From NCBI GenBank assembly GCA_011800805.1, contig MPNW01000921.1, forward strand, positions 23,383 to 61,180: a stretch of DNA of 37,798 nucleotides, written 5' to 3'. Under the pieces are notes generated by a model, which was given only the letters and a program-made list of their open reading frames with translations, had not been told where the DNA came from and did not search any database. Made by a program: the position numbers and the translations under genes. The stretch is from Hirudo medicinalis (Eukaryota; Annelida; Clitellata; Hirudinida; Hirudinidae). Shown here piece after piece: positions 1 through 12,415 of the stretch (within the stretch, counting starts at the first letter, position 1; each line of letters begins with the position of its first letter).

Positions 1-30
1 ATTATGGTGACGATGGCGGCAACTTTGAAA

Positions 31-35
31 ATGAC

Positions 36-67
<32 letters not shown>

Positions 68-128
68 CGACGATGATGATGATGATGATTACGATGATGA
101 TGACGATGACGATGACGATGATGATGAT
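31..128. repeat. GAC/GAT trinucleotide microsatellite
   Basis: An interrupted run of GAC triplets passes into GAT triplets. It has no exon-like flanks, and although one strand reads as Asp repeats there is no supporting coding context. Confidence 0.95.
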
Positions 129-997
129 ATAGGAGAAAGCCTTGGCAAGTCTCGTGGATAATGAAAATTGTAGGAAAATGTTCAGTTTGATTTAGTTTAT
201 GCTGTATTATTATCGTTGTTAATGTTATTAATGTTATTTATGTTATTTGTGTTAATAATGTTATTAATGCTAATTAATGTTAATTTTTAATATTTACAGT
301 TGATTGTGAAATTTATCCAATCAAATTTAGTGATGATGATTTGTGATGAAATTAGTAATATTTATTATAAAAATGTTATTATTAATTATATTTAATTGTA
401 ATAGTTATTATTGTAATTATTGTTACTGCTGTTATCATTCCTCTAACAAATGTTACCTCTTGAGGTTTCAAATATTTACAAATGGGGGCTCACGTGCGTC
501 ATGCAGCAATTTTGTTTCCGACAAGAACCTAGAGGTCATGACCTTGAAATTGCTAAAAATTCCACGACCCCCAGCGGAGGGAAATGATGCTTTGTGTGAA
601 CTACTTTGAAATACGATGAACAAATAACTTTTAAACCAATGAATGAAACTTTTACAAGTTTTCATAAATAATGCTGAAAATTGTGCAAAGTGGTGCTGAT
701 GGCTTCATGATTTCCACTACGACCAAATCTCTTTATCTCCTTCATACACGACCGCTCAACATTCCCCCCTTAACCTTTTCAACCTCTTTGTCCTTTATGA
801 CCTTTTGACTCTACCGTGACCTTCCCCTTCCCCCTGGTGACGATTTGTTTGTTTGTGGACAACAACCTTATAAGCTGCCTTTGTTTGAACTATTTCGGGT
901 ATTTCCTTTTTGACCAAGGATGAGAACTTTTCTCAACCAATGAATGGCCTTAATCCGTCATAACTTTGCAACAGCTTTATTAATAAAGTAATGTTAT
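129..997. other. AT-rich non-coding stretch
   Basis: Positions 190-290 carry degenerate TTATTAATG repeats. Positions 740-840 are pyrimidine-rich with several TGACCTT-like words. The short open frames here lack splice sites or recognisable protein features. I see no gene. Confidence 0.6.
533..547. promoter_or_regulatory. Palindromic nuclear-receptor-like site
   Basis: AGGTCATGACCT is a perfect inverted repeat of the half-site AGGTCA with zero spacer. It continues into TGACCTTGA, the reverse complement of the extended half-site TCAAGGTCA bound by ERR/FTZ-F1-type monomers. The motif match is seen directly; receptor binding is inferred. The nearest supported gene start is about 5 kb away, so the target is unknown. 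Confidence 0.3.
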
Positions 998-1082
998 TAC
1001 TACTATTGGTATTATTAATGTTAATTACTATTGGTATTATTACTGTTAATTACTATTGGTATTATTACTGTTAATTACTATT
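998..1082. repeat. 25-bp tandem repeat, about 3.3 copies
   Basis: Two perfect 25-base copies lie at 1021-1045 and 1046-1070, with partial copies on both sides. The unit is rich in TTAATTACTATTGG. No coding sense. Confidence 0.85.
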
Positions 1083-1800
1083 AATGGATAAGAACTACAC
1101 TCTAATTAATTTCTTATTTCAATAATCTCGTAAAGATTTGCTAAAGTTGATTATAAGCCATGTTCGACGAAAGGGGATTGAGGAAAAATTTTAGAAAGGA
1201 ATGAATTTATCGAATTATTGCTTGAATGAATTTATTGCTCCAATTACTCGACAACCACGTTTTGAGTTTCAATCATGCAAAGCAAACACGAAACTTGTGA
1301 TGCCTGGAAAGGAATTTTAGGTCGAAATTCTGTCTCCTGGTCACAGGGAGGACTTCAAAGGATTGCCTACGTGTCCAGACAGAACTTTATGACCAGATAA
1401 TCTAACTTCCCCTCAACAAAACACCATCTCTCCAAAGGCATTCTGGAAAGATCAGTGGGCAAAGATTCGGACCTGAGCAAACAGATGAAAAGTTTATAAT
1501 TCGTGAGCGGATTATGGCCGATATTCAATGGTTGCTGGTTGAGATGCCAGTACGATTATTGCGGATTAAGCAAATTATTTCCTTTAATTCTTTTCTGCAG
1601 AATTTCAACTCATCCCTAAAGCAAACAATTAACCAGCAATTAAATATCAATCACAGCTTTATTAATATTAATACTTTTCAATCGAGACTCCTCCTTATTC
1701 ATGAATTGGCGGGAATTTAGCAGGAGACATCGGCACAGAGACGCGGAGCGAGACAGGAAGATTGGCGACAGAGCAGCGCAAGCAGAAACGTGTAGCGGCC
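1083..1800. other. Non-coding spacer
   Basis: No supported gene. Open frames are short and have no splice context. Base composition becomes more GC-rich around 1720-1800, just before the half-site cluster at 1801. Confidence 0.5.
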
Positions 1801-1835
1801 GAGGTCATTTGGGGTCATGAACCCGAGATGACCTC
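1801..1835. promoter_or_regulatory. Cluster of four nuclear-receptor-like half-sites
   Basis: AGGTCA (1802-1807) and GGGTCA (1812-1817) form a direct repeat with a 4-base spacer. GGGTCA abuts TGAACC (1818-1823), an inverted repeat with zero spacer. TGACCT follows at 1829-1834. The outer arms GAGGTCAT and ATGACCTC are perfect inverted copies. The locally GC-richer context fits a regulatory element, but that role is inference and no adjacent gene start is visible. Confidence 0.35.
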
Positions 1836-2305
1836 TCCGTGATTCATTACGATCCATTCAGATCGATTGGTTGTGTCTCCTACATGAGTTCCACCCCGTC
1901 CTATAAGCTTCATCATTTAACATCATTTATATCCAATTCCTTCCTATCTCACTATTGCATTGATGCATGGCGTTAGGTGCATGAATAATGCGTCAAATAA
2001 TCGATCAGTCGAGGAGGTTTGTGTAATGCACGGTGGTGAATTTCATTTCGAATAAAAGTGAATTACGATGAGATGAAATATTTCGAAAAAGCTGTGAAAA
2101 GGTGAGCAATAAATTGGGGATGCATTGAGTAATGCATTGATGCAGGGACTCCGATTGCAGGCACGGAAGTGTTTTCTAGAAGTGTTGGCAGAACCAATTA
2201 CGGCAGAGAAGAGTTGGCATCTTCCCACATGAGAGATTGTTTCGAGACACCAGACAAAACATGTGGGCACCATTCAGCTGCTGTGTGGATTCATTTCTCC
2301 ACCTA
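1836..2305. other. Non-coding spacer
   Basis: No exon-like segment or recognisable product. ATGCATTGATGCA-type words recur near 1955-2150 without forming a clear repeat array. Confidence 0.45.
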
Positions 2306-2374
2306 TACATCCACCTATCCATCCATCTATCAGTTAATTCAACCATTCATTCATCCATTCATCCATCCATGTAT
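2306..2374. repeat. CATC/CATT tetranucleotide repeat, degenerate
   Basis: Interrupted CATC and CATT units. The same motif family recurs at 24386-24408 and 36146-36464. Confidence 0.8.
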
Positions 2375-2504
2375 CTATTCCTCACTCGGAAAATAGAATA
2401 TTTAAACATTGCTTCCAAGGAAAATTGTCCTGACTGGAAATCGTAAAGAGCAAAAAAAGACAATTTGTCTGACCATCCATCCTAACTATGTATCCAACCA
2501 GCGC

Positions 2505-2554
2505 ATGATGATGATGATGATGACGCCGATGATGATGATGATGATGATGATGAT
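2505..2554. repeat. GAT microsatellite
   Basis: Two GAT runs are separated by GACGCC. The His or Asp runs in its translations have no coding context. Confidence 0.9.
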
Positions 2555-2592
2555 CCACCATAATCACCAGGAGAGTGAATGAATGACCGAGA

Positions 2593-2672
2593 GAGTGAGT
2601 GAGTGAGTGAGTGAGTGAGTGAGTGAGTGAGTGAGTGAGTGAGTGAGTGAGTGAGTGAGTGAGTGAGTGAGT
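2593..2672. repeat. Pure GAGT tetranucleotide repeat, 20 units
   Basis: Eighty bases of perfect GAGT with no interruption, so likely young and polymorphic. It lies 38 bases after a GAT tract. Confidence 0.95.
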
Positions 2673-2956
2673 ACTCGTCCAATAATTGGTTGCGTGTATC
2701 ATGGTCCTGTCACGTGCAACCTATAAACCTGCCCTCTCGCCAACCATAACCGTCACGAGGCTAATATTTCTCCCACGCAATCCTAATGAACACGCCATCT
2801 TGTTGCCATGGTTACGAACTCGTGTCATCCCACGAGGAGGGACGTGGACTCCTGTCCGAACTTCTTTCCGCGACTGTGCGTGGTGCCATCCATCGCTGGA
2901 GTGAGTGATAACCTCATTAACGGAAGCATTTACTTTTGTCGTTTGCTGTTTTCTTT

Positions 2957-2963
2957 CGTCGTC

Positions 2964-3034
<71 letters not shown>

Positions 3035-3076
3035 GTTGTTGTTGTTGTTGAGTTGTTGTTGTTGTTGTTGTTGTTG
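2957..3076. repeat. GTT microsatellite, first tract
   Basis: Long GTT run with a few interruptions. Any translated poly-Val or poly-Thr/Asn is an artefact of the repeat. Confidence 0.95.
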
Positions 3077-3129
3077 CAGTTGATAACAATTTAGACTGGA
3101 AATGAAAGCATTTAAACACACGATCACGN

Positions 3130-3536
<407 letters not shown>

Positions 3537-3752
3537 TCAACGAAAAACAGACCACTTAACAGAAACAAATTTCAAATCATCGTTTTTCCTCTCAAAGAAT
3601 TGTTCCAATTCTTGTCTTTCTTGAAAAATTCCCACGACTTGGATGAAGATTTTTGACGAGTTGTCGTGAGTGTTGTCGTGAGTGTTGTCAGATGCCTCCA
3701 ATTGCTTCGGCAACTCCTCATTACAAACCTCCAAGTGACTCGTGTACGTCAT
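3537..3752 (-). CDS. Possible small minus-strand ORF, 71 aa, unknown
   Basis: The frame starts at ATG 3752 and ends with TGA at 3537. The predicted 71-residue product has a short THDN repeat and a charged C-terminal half (FQERQELEQFFERKNDD) that could be helical. A minus-strand AATAAA at 3465-3470 sits at a fitting distance. Against this, the frame is short, its start is closed by an upstream in-frame stop with no convincing splice acceptor, and I recognise no family. It may be a chance frame or a terminal exon. Confidence 0.2.
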   Translation of the reverse strand: MTYTSHLEVCNEELPKQLEASDNTHDNTHDNSSKIFIQVVGIFQERQELEQFFERKNDDLKFVSVKWSVFR

Positions 3753-5649
3753 CGACGGAGATCGACTTTTTCCCACGTGGAATTGGAATGTTAGGCGTCG
3801 TTAACGAACAATTTCTTCTTTCATTCTTAAATTTAGTCAGGAGTTTTAAGCATTGCAATGATCTCGTATTAATGATTTGCATTTGTATTTGCACATGTTG
3901 CTTAACAAATGTATTTGTAAATGTTGTTACTGTTAAATAAATTGAATACTCAAGTAGGTTTTTTAAATGAAATGATTTTCAGTTTAAGAAAGAAAATCAT
4001 CCAGAATGTTTGTACGGAAACGTTGTGGTTGAGAATATTTTCGGTTGTACTATTTTGTAAATACATTACAAACATCCTAAAATGTGACAAAAGCAAAGAT
4101 ACTGACACCTAATTAAGTTGTAGGTGTCTGTTGTTGTTGTTGTTGTTTTGAAGCCAGACACGACGCTGAGTTTGAAAAATTTGAAAGTTCCAAATATTTG
4201 TTCAGTGTCATTTTAAGCCCTTTTGACACGACAGTTGTTAAATGACAAATAATAATATTAATTATAACTTAAGGCCGGCTAAGTACAGTAAAACAAAATA
4301 TTAACTTGACATCCATTAAACTATTAAATTAAATATAACAGTTAATATTTTATTACTGCATTTATTTGTTTTTTTTTTATTATTAAACAGTGTTATAATA
4401 TTCAATTCCCATTTAATCTCAACATTTTTTCGACAAAATCTGCATGCGCTTTGGCCATAAACATTTTCTCAAGGCCACGTCAGTGCCTTCATGTTTATAT
4501 GAGGCACAAGAAACTGGGGAAAGGTCCATTAAGATGTTCCCCCTAGCCCGAGAAGGGTGTCATGCCCCTCAAGACCCTTGTGTCAAATGATATAATTCAC
4601 AGCTGGGGGGTGAAAGTTTTACGATCACTATGAGCGAATAAATCAAGTATATCTACCGAAAAATTCATAATAATTTGGCAAACTCATTATTATTTATAAA
4701 CGTTTAGTTTTTTTTGTTACATAAAAATTTAGAAAACGTCCAGTCGAAAATGGCGTGCAGCGTCAAATATGTCTCTCTAATTCAGTGTATCCTTCATATT
4801 TCAATATTTATTGAGACCTTATGGACCCTTTTGAACGATAATAGGAGCAATTAAGGTTACTTACACGAAAGAGTTTCATTGAGGATTGTTGGAAAATTCC
4901 TTCTAAATTGGTTCAATTAATTTCTAATCTCATCCTTTATGTCAAATTGTTTGTCTGGAAACTAATCATCTGTTTGGATGTCGATCCATGAATTATTGAT
5001 TCAGCCGTCTACTTATTAATGCTGACAGGATCCCTGAAACACGCTACATGTTCATCACCTTGATAATTGATAAAATTACTGACTTAACATTCTAATCGAT
5101 AAACAATGTACTTGCTTTTCAGAGCTTTGTTAACATTAACTGCTCGAATAAATAGTTTAAGTTTACATTTAATAGCCTTTTTGGGGAAATGCATTTTTAT
5201 GCCTGCGTTACTCAACAATAAATTGGTTCTTGAAACAAAATGTCAGTTTAAAAGTTCTATCGGTCAGAGGTTTTTCTAGTGATTTTTAAAATACGGTGTC
5301 TGTGTCCAGGTGCGAAACTTAATAAGTATAAACTAAACTAAACTTTTGGGAACAGAATGATCGGGATAGCCTCGACATGTGCGACAAAATTGGAAAAACA
5401 TGCTAATAGTGGTCTTTCCAAAATGAATGAACAATAATTTAAATTTAATTTTGTAAAGAAATTAATTTACAAAAGTTATTGAAATTGTCAATGGATTTTC
5501 ATAAACTTTTTCAGTAAACCATCGGATTCGTTATCTTCATGTAAAACATAGTTGTTGTTGCCCGCTCTGTTCAATCGGATTATCGCCAGCCAAGATTTCC
5601 AGAAAAAATCGTTTAAACTTAAATTTTATAATCAGGCACAAATCGAGTC
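3753..5649. other. Upstream non-coding region of HIRA
   Basis: No supported gene in about 1.9 kb. It holds a six-unit GTT run near 4130-4147, an inverted repeat around 4104-4130 (GACACCTA/TAGGTGTC) and an imperfect hairpin at 4457-4498. The last few hundred bases before 5650 should contain the HIRA promoter. I see no convincing TATA box there. Confidence 0.5.
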
Positions 5650-8600
5650 ATGAGATTATTAAAACCCACTTGGGTCGCTCACATGAGTAACGACAAGAGT
5701 AAATATATGACCTCATTCATTTCGTAGGCAACTGCATTTTATTAAATTTGTAAAAAGTATTAACCATTATGTTGACAACTTAAGATGCACTGATATTTTC
5801 AATCGGGGTTGGCTTATGCGAATAAAACAATACCTCAATCAACATAAAAGCAATCAGAATCAGTGTTTTCAGTTTGTTGTTATTTTGGTGAATATGCGCT
5901 GCTTTTTCAAATCCATGCAGATCAGAATGCTTAAATAATAAATGGTGGTTGAATAATTTAAAAGAATCGCATTTTATGACTACAGGACAACCAATATTTT
6001 CTGTGGATATACACCCTGATGGATCCAGATTTGCAACAGGAGGGCAAGGTTAAGAATTTGTTGTCAAATGTGTAAAAACATTGGCAGAAGAACTAATAGA
6101 GATCCAAAGGAACTAAAACTTAATTCTTGAAACTTTGAACCATGAATTTCTTCCATTACCAGGTGATAGTTCTGATACTGGAAAAATAGTCATATGGAAC
6201 ATGGAACCAGTAAGAGAGGAGAGCCATGAGAAGGATCCAAATGTGCCAAAAATCTTATGTCAGATGGAAAATCACCTAGGTTGATTGTTTGAGTTGAACT
6301 TTTATTTACAGATTATACATAAATAAACAAGTGTTATTATGTCCATTTGCAAAGCACCATAAGCACTCAAAATGATATAGCAAGGCAATTTTTCAAACTT
6401 TTTAAAAATTTTTTACACTTGAATTCTCAATTCCAACCTCAGCTTGTGTGAACTGTGTGAGGTGGTCAACAGATGGCAAGTACCTTGCCTCGGCCGGTGA
6501 CGACAAACTGATCATGATATGGCAAGTGAGCAGGTCAGTGAACGATTTTGAAAATGTTCATCATTTGTCCGATCCTCTTCCGTCCGTGAATGTTCTGCCA
6601 TTTTAACATTTTATGTTGTTTTAAAATCAAACAAAAAACTTTCTCACTGAGTGTTATTACTAAAATTATTTAATGGTTGCTATTTTTGCTGCCACAGGCA
6701 ACCTGGCATGTCAAATGTGGGAAGCAATATGATGAACATAGAATCGTGGAGAACGTTTTCAACCTTAAGAGGACATTCAGGGGGTTATTACAAATTCAAT
6801 TCATTGTTGTTGTTGTAATCAGCATAAGCCGTACCCATGTGTTAATGGTAAAGAAGCAAGAAGATGTTCCATTCGACTTATTTGCAGATGTTCTGAGCGT
6901 GGCATGGTCGTCTCACGACGTCTGGTTGGCCTCTTGTAGTGTCGACAACACCATCATCATTTGGAATGCTCACAAATTTCCAGGCAAGTTGAAGTCAAAA
7001 CAACGATCGTCGTCGTTAGTCGCGACGGTCGTCAATTAACGACGCTAGGTCGTGTCGTCGGCGACTCGCGGTTTTCGAGTTTTAACGAGCCGAAATCATT
7101 TATAGAACAAGTGACGGTTCTTCGGGGACACACGGGGATGATAAAGGGCGTCGCTTGGGACCCCGTCGGCAGCTACCTGGCCAGTCAGTCGGACGACAAA
7201 ACGGTCAGGGTGTGGAGGACTTACGACTGGCAGTTGGAAAGTTGCATCAAGGAACCGTTCAAAGAAGTACGACGACCGGTGTTTTGTAAAACGTCGATGA
7301 GTTTCGAACGGCATCTAAAACTAATTTGCATTTGAAGCAGTAATTATGTTGTATTGATTTCAATGAGGCTGCAGTTTGTTTGTTTTAAATGTTCTGTTAA
7401 GGTAAACTCGGTGCCAGTCCTCAACGTTTCATGAATCTTTTGAATGCTTAATCTGCCAGTAAACGCTTAACCCGATTAAAGTCTGAACACGTTTTAAAAA
7501 TCGACGACAGTGCGGAGGCACGACGCCGGTCCTCAGGCTGGATTGGTCGCCGGACGGAGAGTGCATCGTGACGGCTCATGCCATGAACAATTCGGGACCG
7601 ACCGCTCAGATCATCAACAGGAGCGGATGGAAAACCAACCTGGATTTGGTGGGACACAGGAGGGCGGTCACTTGTGCGGTAAGCGTCTGCTTCCGAGCCT
7701 GCCGTCGGAAAATTGAATCGAAGATCGGTTATCGGAATTACTTTATTTCAACGATCACGATGAATCTTCGTGTCGTGCTGCAAGAAGTCACGGCATTGGA
7801 ATTCATTTATTTATTCATTTGATTCTCCAAAAATCACATGCATGCACGTGACACTTCTTCATTTCAGAGGTTCAGTCCGAGAATTATGGAGCGACCACAA
7901 AGCGAAGGGGGGAAGGTTTGTCGCTTTTACGAGGAGCTGACATTACATTTACTCGACTTTACGTTTACCTGGCATTTACACGACATTACATTTTTAGTGC
8001 TACCAATAATTGTTCGACAGCGGTCGATCTACTGCAACGTATTTGATGAATATTCAAACATAGTTACAATGTCATCAGTTCATGTTGCTTTACTGACTTT
8101 TACATTCAGGTCAAGGAGTACGTCGTGTGCGCTGTCGGCAGTAAGGATCGGTCGATTTCAATTTGGGTGAGTTCGATCTCCTTGTGAACTCAATTGTTTT
8201 ATCATCCAAACGGAAGTCGGATTATTGCTTTTAATCTCGATGTTTATTGCAGGCTACCTGTTACAAAAGACCTCTGATCGTTCTGCACGACCTTTTCGTC
8301 GAACCTATTCTCGACATTACCTGGTAGACTTCTGAGCTCGTGCACACTTACCTTTAGTCGCAATGATTAAGTAATTAATTAAGCAGATAATTATAACCTA
8401 TTACAGATCATTACAATGTTTTCTGTTGTTGCTAACCAGTGTAAGATAGCAGATGTAGTTTTGTGGAGTTGCTTTCAATTATTTCAACTCAAGGCATTTG
8501 TTCGTTTGCAAGATGTTATCTTTTGAACAAGTTGTGAATTTGTGATGTGTTTAAGTTAATAGCAGGATTTAATGTGGTTCATCATAATAACTGGCCCTGG

Positions 8601-11600
8601 TGCTCGCTCTTACACAAACGAACGAGTTGTTATTACCTCGTCTTAACATTCCTCGACAGGAGTAACAACGGATCAGAAATGTTGTGTTGTGCATGGGACG
8701 GAACGGTCGCATATTTCGGATTTCCGTCGGAGGAGATCGGAGTCCCTCTGTCGCAGCAGGAAGCGGTTTGTCTTTCTCTTTGCTCGTGTTGTTGAAAAAA
8801 AAACCCTTTCCTGCAACTTTAATTGTCCGTTCAGATTGCCATCCACAAGAAACTGTACGGCAAAACGGTGTTGAGCGGCGAATCCGACTTCGGCAGCAAG
8901 GACGTCAACGTCTTCATCGAGTCCGTCGAATTTCTCGAGGCCGTGGAAAACGATCGAGCGTCGCAGGCCGATTGTCGTTCCGATGACCGCTCCAAACCGC
9001 TCGAGAAAAGTGGCTTGCAAGTTCTGGAGTCGGACCATTCCGCCAGTGCCAGTTCTCCGGTCAAGGTGAGGGCATGATTTCTATTGCGAGTCGTTGTAAT
9101 TAACTGCGTCGGCTGCTGATCTCGACGTCATGATGGCTCGGTTTAAATTTAGACTCGACATGTCATTCCAGCTGATGAATAGACAGATTGAAACTCGAAC
9201 GAAGGATGGCAAGAGGAAGATAACACCCATTTTCCTGGCTTCTCAACATACTGATTTTAGGTAAGTTTCATGACACTTATTTCTGAAACTCCTTCGAGGC
9301 CTGACTTGAATTAGAATTTGATTTCATAAAAAAAGTTGATCGTTAATCAAAAGATGTCTCAAACCCGAGAATATTTGTTGGTGATTTTCAGCGGCGTGCC
9401 GACCCCTTACACAAGTTTCCAGCAGCAGTTGGCCCCTCAGTTCTCATCCTCCACAGAAACGAGCACCATTATTGTTGAGAAAAAAGAATTAACAACTTCT
9501 GAAATGTCAAAGTTGAAGGAGAATTCGCTCCCTCAGAATGAGACCCCGTCGAACCATGTCGAAGAAGTACCTGTTGCTGCCAGTGGTTCCGGTGCAACCG
9601 ACCCACAGCAGAATAACCAACAGCCTGTCCAACCTATGGAGGTCACTCCTCTTGCCCACAATCAGGATCACCCTGAACCCATGGAGGTCAGTTTTAGATG
9701 ATTCGACTAAATTTTTTAAATTGATATATTATTACTAACTTATTTGTTTTGAATCCTCTGGTTCAGACACAAAGCAAATACACAGTTGGTCAGGCAACAT
9801 CTTGTCAAGAAAATCCACAAAGGTTGGCAACCTCTTTTTTCATAAATTTAACAAATTGTTTTGAAAAGCCATTAAATTGTAGCCCATTAAATATTTTTGA
9901 ATATCAAAGTTTCAGAAGCCAAGGCGCAGATGGAGCCGAAGAATTGAGGAAGAAGAAGGACGGACGTGGAAGACCGAGGAAAGAGAAACTGTTGGAAACG
10001 CCGGTCAGAATTACGAACCAAACGAGCGTCCAGTTGCAGCCACCTTCCACTCCTACCATCTCAGTGGTCAGCATGATTTATTTATGTACTTGCGCAATTT
10101 TTTGTATTATTACTTTGGCATGCAAGTTGGCTCAGGGTTGCATTCCTGAATGTTACAGTGATTACGATCGTAACGTGTTGTGTTTGCAATCCGATTTGCA
10201 CTGCTCAGCGGCCTCAGGAAGGGGCACTACACGAAGGGTTTACAAAAAGCACCTCCGATGTTATCGAAGTGGTGCTACATAAATGAACTACATTTACATT
10301 GTCAAAATTTATTACAAATTTTTGTTTTAAAAGCCACAGGCAAATCCTGTTTTTGGTGCTGAGAACAGCGGTCGAATGAATGCCTTTTCCTTGCCACCTC
10401 TCCGCAAAATGCCGAGCCCCCAAACTCACAAAGTGAGCAATTTCTTTCTTTTTGGCCGGTGTTGACTTTAATCTTTGCTGGAACAATTGTTAAAATATGA
10501 TATTATTATCATTAACATTATTAATATGTGATTGTTATAAAATATAACTATGTTAAATTCAAAATTTCTTCTATTAGTTAACTGACTATCAAGCAAGTCA
10601 TTTTGCTTTTAATTCCTAGGTATACATATCACCAGACAAGGAAGAAAGGCCTTTTGTATTAGAGAGCACGACGAGATCGACCCCCTCGGATTGGCAGCCC
10701 CCTTCCGCGGTTAGGTGTCAGAAGGCCAATGACACCATCTGGGAGGCTCTTCTGCCTTCGCCGGTCATTGTAGCCAGTGCCAATGAGTCGGTGATGTTCT
10801 CTATTCGATTGCTGTCGTTAATTTGGAAGGATTTTTGAGAATACATTGTGCTGTTGTGCTCACATCTTCACTCGTTTTTATTGCCAACCAAAAGGTCATT
10901 TACCTGCTAATTAAAGTCAATAAATTTGTCCGCAGGAAGATTTATTCAGCTATTACTGAAGACAACGTGCTCCACGTTTATTCCACTCCTTGCGGAAGGG
11001 TGATGTTCCCGTCGATCCAGCTCAGAGCGGCACCGGCTCTTTACCAGTGTCATGATTGTTTTGTCATGGTTGTCACCACAACTGGCTATCTGTCGCTCTG
11101 GTGGGATTCACTTTAAATTGCATTTTCTATGAATTTAATTTAATTGATTTTGTTTCTTTTTAAATTATGGAATTTTTAAGATTTTCTGGAGAAATATTTA
11201 CTATGTAATCTGATGTTGTGAGATGATGTTTCTTTCTATTTTAGGGATTTCCAAAGTAAGAAGTGTTTGATTAAAAATGAATCAATGGAGCATTTGTTTA
11301 GAGGTATTTTTGTTTTTAATTTTTTATCGAAAAGTCTTCTATTTTGCAATTGTGAGTTCAATTAATCCTTGAAGGAGAGACAGGATCAATCACTTACTCC
11401 TTCATTAAGGAGGACGGTGTCCCGTTGTTCGTGCTGTCGAACGGGAGGAGTTATTCCTATTCTAAGGACATGGAGTGCTGGTGAGTGAAGGCCTTGAAAT
11501 CATTCCATGGTTTAAATGAGTTATTTCTTCAAATTTCCTTGCTGAAGTTATTTTAAGCTGAACTGAATGGAATAGTTAACAAATGCTTATCTTTATGACT

Positions 11601-12415
11601 CAGGATTCTCCTGTCATCCAAATCAGATTCAGTTTCCATGATAGCTGAATCATTCACATGCAAAACTGGACACTTGAAGAAAGTTCTTCCAAGGATAAAG
11701 TGTGTTTTCTCTGGCATTATTGTATTTGTGTTTAGAGCACTTCTTCCCTAAAGCATTCCTGAAAGCACAGAATTTCCGTCACTTTGTAGACCTTCCCTCA
11801 AGGCAATGATGCTGCACAAAAGTGACCACCATTCCAGAGAACTTGCCACCATTGCACACCTTGAGAATCAGATGGCCTGCAGTCTGGCTATGAAATCTGC
11901 AGAGGAGTACCAAGAGTGGCTGAAGATCTACGCACGACGACTTATGCACGAAGGTGCGTTGAATTCTCTGGAGCTGTTTATATCTTCTGTTGCTCATGTT
12001 TATAGATCTACTTCATTCATTTTTTCAGGCAAGGAAGTTAAGATAAGAAGTCTTTGTCAGGAGTTGCTGGGACCACTTTATTCCAGAGATTTCTCGTCCG
12101 ACAACAATTTTGGCTTTACGATGGTAGTAGGACTGAATTTGTGTGACAGATTGCAACTTATGTGCCCATAATTACTTAGCTGCCTACAACTGCTTAAATC
12201 ATTATTCATTGCTACCACTAAATGATGTCTTCAAGTTAACTCCTTCAAACTCTAAAAAAAAATTTAAGAATCATGCTCATTCATTTAAGGGCCTTGACAA
12301 TCTGGCTTTGCTGAAAGAGTTGGTCAGAATGATGAGGGACTACCCAGCTTTCCAGAGGATGTACAACGAATACCAACTGCAAGTCGAGGAGTACGAGAGA
12401 ACCTATGGACTGTGA
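5650..12415 (+). CDS. HIRA: HIRA histone chaperone, complete, 26 exons
   Basis: Predicted 998 aa (human about 1017). Exons: 5650-5686, 5986-6048, 6163-6279, 6443-6533, 6698-6783, 6888-6983, 7106-7266, 7511-7678, 7868-7915, 8110-8166, 8253-8323, 8660-8765, 8835-9065, 9172-9260, 9392-9686, 9767-9822, 9916-10066, 10340-10432, 10620-10790, 10940-11100, 11245-11303, 11375-11480, 11604-11699, 11790-11953, 12029-12126, 12290-12415. All phases agree. The first exon gives [12 protein letters not shown], matching the family start. Residues 1-367 form the WD40 propeller (e.g. [24 protein letters not shown]), which in the family contacts UBN1. Residues 445-470 are the B domain that binds ASF1 ([16 protein letters not shown]). 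GRGRPRK at 607-613 is AT-hook-like. The C-terminal region from about 710 is the trimerisation/CABIN1 region. Known role: nuclear, replication-independent H3.3-H4 deposition. Odd: one GC-AG intron, and an unclear acceptor at exon 20. Confidence 0.97.
6984..7105 (+). other. HIRA: GC-AG intron 6 of HIRA
   Basis: The only donor that keeps both the frame and the family alignment is CCAG|GCAAGT at 6983/6984, paired with acceptor TTATAG at 7105. The joined codon is Glu, giving [11 protein letters not shown], the same length as the family at this point. The nearby GT at 6988 breaks the frame. GCAAGT is the usual form of rare GC donors. Confidence 0.85.

Noticed and set aside
8673..9064. Minus-strand ORFs of 77-121 aa across HIRA exons 12-13
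   Set aside because: Antisense shadows of GC-rich HIRA coding exons.
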